64,000 bases of DNA from contig NZ_WTUY01000005.1 of the NCBI RefSeq assembly GCF_009882945.1, positions 165,816-229,815 on the forward strand. Reading direction: 5' to 3'. Below, piece after piece: positions 62,645 through 64,000 of this stretch. The position numbers and the translations under genes are program-made. The stretch's first letter is position 1, and every line of letters starts with the position of its first letter. The DNA comes from Alcanivorax sp. DP30. Lineage in GTDB: Bacteria; Pseudomonadota; Gammaproteobacteria; Pseudomonadales; Alcanivoracaceae. Below the pieces are notes generated by a model, which had not been told where the DNA came from, did not search any database, and was given only the letters and a program-made list of their open reading frames with translations.

Positions 62645-64000
62645 ATGTTTGAGAACCTGGACCTGACCAAGCTGATCTTTGGTCGCCTGACCTGGGACGC
62701 GATCCCGTTTCATGATCCGATCATCCTCGGCACCTTCGCGGTGGTGGCGGTGGGCGGTGTGGCCATGCTGGCTGCCATTACCCGCTACAAACTGTGGGGT
62801 TACCTGTGGAACGAGTGGTTCACCACCATCGACCACAAGAAGATCGGCATCATGTACATCATCCTCGGCCTGGTGATGCTGCTGCGCGGCTTTGCCGACG
62901 CCATCATGATGCGTCTGCATCAGGCCATGGCCTTCGGTGATGCCACCGGCTACCTGCCGCCCCACCACTACGACCAGATCTTCACCGCCCACGGCGTGAT
63001 CATGATTTTCTTCGTGGCCATGCCGCTGGTCACCGGGATCATGAACTACCTGATTCCGTTGCAGATCGGCACCCGTGATGTGGCCTTCCCGTTCCTGAAC
63101 AACTTCAGCTTCTGGATGACCACCGGTGGTGCCGTGCTGATGATGGCATCACTGTTTGTGGGTGAGTTTGCCAAGACCGGCTGGTTGGCCTATCCGCCGC
63201 TATCGGGCATCTTGCAGAGCCCCGGGGTGGGGGTGGATTACTACATCTGGGCCCTGCAGATTGCCGGTGTCGGTACCCTGTTGTCGGGTGTGAACCTGCT
63301 GGTGACCATCGTCAAGATGCGTGCTCCGGGCATGACCCTGATGAAGATGCCGGTATTCACCTGGACATCCCTGTGCACCAACGTATTGATCGTGGCGGCG
63401 TTCCCGGTACTGACCGCGGTGCTGGGCATGCTGACCATGGACCGCTACCTGGATACGGCTTTCTTCACCAATGATCTGGGCGGTAACGCCATGATGTACG
63501 TGAACCTGATCTGGATCTGGGGCCACCCGGAGGTGTACATCCTGATCCTGCCGGTGTTCGGTATCTTCTCCGAGATCGTGGCCACCTACAGCCGCAAGCC
63601 GCTGTTCGGTTACACCTCCATGGTCTATGCCACCGTGGTGATTACCGTGCTGTCTTACCTGGTCTGGCTGCATCACTTTTTCACCATGGGCTCGGGGGCC
63701 AGCGTGAACTCGTTCTTCGGGATCACCACCATGATTATCTCGATTCCGACAGGTGCGAAGATCTTCAACTGGCTGTTCACCATGTTCCGTGGCCGCATCC
63801 GCTTTGATGTGCCGATGCTGTGGACCTTGGGCTTCATGGTCACCTTCGTGATCGGTGGCATGACCGGGGTGTTGCTGGCGGTGCCGCCGGTGGATTTCGT
63901 GCTGCACAACAGCCTGTTCCTGATTGCCCACTTCCATAACGTGATCATCGGTGGTGTGCTGTTCGGTCTGTTTGCCGGCATCACCTACTGGTTCCCCAAG
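62645..64000 (+). CDS. cyoB: Ubiquinol oxidase subunit I (partial)
   Basis: The window ends after 452 codons, so the 3' part is missing. It is the catalytic subunit of cytochrome bo3: heme b, heme o3 and CuB. Present are WGHPEVY (CuB His294, cross-linked Tyr), WLHHFF (two CuB histidines) and [12 protein letters not shown] (haem histidines). The ubiquinol-site pattern RGFADA and HYDQ matches E. coli Arg71, Asp75, His98 and Gln101, so the electron donor is a quinol. ATG 62645 follows AGGTG by 6 bases. Confidence 0.95.
   Translation, partial: MFENLDLTKLIFGRLTWDAIPFHDPIILGTFAVVAVGGVAMLAAITRYKLWGYLWNEWFTTIDHKKIGIMYIILGLVMLLRGFADAIMMRLHQAMAFGDATGYLPPHHYDQIFTAHGVIMIFFVAMPLVTGIMNYLIPLQIGTRDVAFPFLNNFSFWMTTGGAVLMMASLFVGEFAKTGWLAYPPLSGILQSPGVGVDYYIWALQIAGVGTLLSGVNLLVTIVKMRAPGMTLMKMPVFTWTSLCTNVLIVAAFPVLTAVLGMLTMDRYLDTAFFTNDLGGNAMMYVNLIWIWGHPEVYILILPVFGIFSEIVATYSRKPLFGYTSMVYATVVITVLSYLVWLHHFFTMGSGASVNSFFGITTMIISIPTGAKIFNWLFTMFRGRIRFDVPMLWTLGFMVTFVIGGMTGVLLAVPPVDFVLHNSLFLIAHFHNVIIGGVLFGLFAGITYWFPK

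Overview
The window reads as chromosomal DNA of a moderately GC-rich gammaproteobacterium. It carries the rpsU/yqeY/dnaG/rpoD block, an lptD-surA-pdxA-ksgA-apaG-apaH run, the amgK-murU cell-wall recycling pair, a prkA-yeaH-spoVR stress operon and a cyo-type quinol oxidase. Protein style and gene order recall Pseudomonas and its marine relatives. The two large FadE-type acyl-CoA dehydrogenases and PsrA-like boxes suggest a lipid- or hydrocarbon-using marine organism such as Alcanivorax. That genus call is inference from memory, not a search result.

Left end (about 131-11431): two divergent operons of exported proteins. Leftward are a Tat-type DUF1501-like protein, a LamG lipoprotein with a duplicated CxxCH domain, and a further CxxCH protein. 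Rightward are an HzsA-related CxxCH lipoprotein, two outer-membrane beta-barrels (one with an SH3 domain), a TlpA-like thioredoxin, a DUF4266 lipoprotein and a DUF3570 protein. Together they look like one envelope redox or haem assembly of unknown function, and this is the best candidate for an undescribed system.

About 11500-25750 is lipid and envelope metabolism: pldA, a Trm112-like protein, two paralogous acyl-CoA dehydrogenases, a YbaN protein, endonuclease I, a phosphopantetheinyl transferase, DUF808, DUF4105, a patatin-BamA fusion of the PlpD type and an orphan lipoprotein. About 25900-34800 is core information processing: tRNA-Ile2, rpoD, dnaG, yqeY, rpsU, tsaD, plsY, folB and folK. 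A rightward two-gene insert of unknown function lies between dnaG and yqeY.

About 34870-53996 holds DUF4124 proteins (one a HExxH protease), a pteridine reductase, cca, a candidate small RNA, a DMT transporter, the prkA operon, the apaH-to-lptD block, amgK, murU and rpe. From about 53160 to 60080 the sequence turns accessory. It has nested inverted repeats of the REP type, a NlpC/P60 lipoprotein, a HigBA toxin-antitoxin module, a tandem pair of AT-rich genes for secreted proteins of unknown family, and an HxlR/old-yellow-enzyme pair. The right end has an MHS-type transporter, then cyoA with a histidine-rich tail and cyoB, which runs off the window.

Several families of short inverted repeats lie between genes, and two of them appear to have entered the 5' coding ends of pdxA and surA. 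No transposase, integrase, rRNA or CRISPR array was seen.
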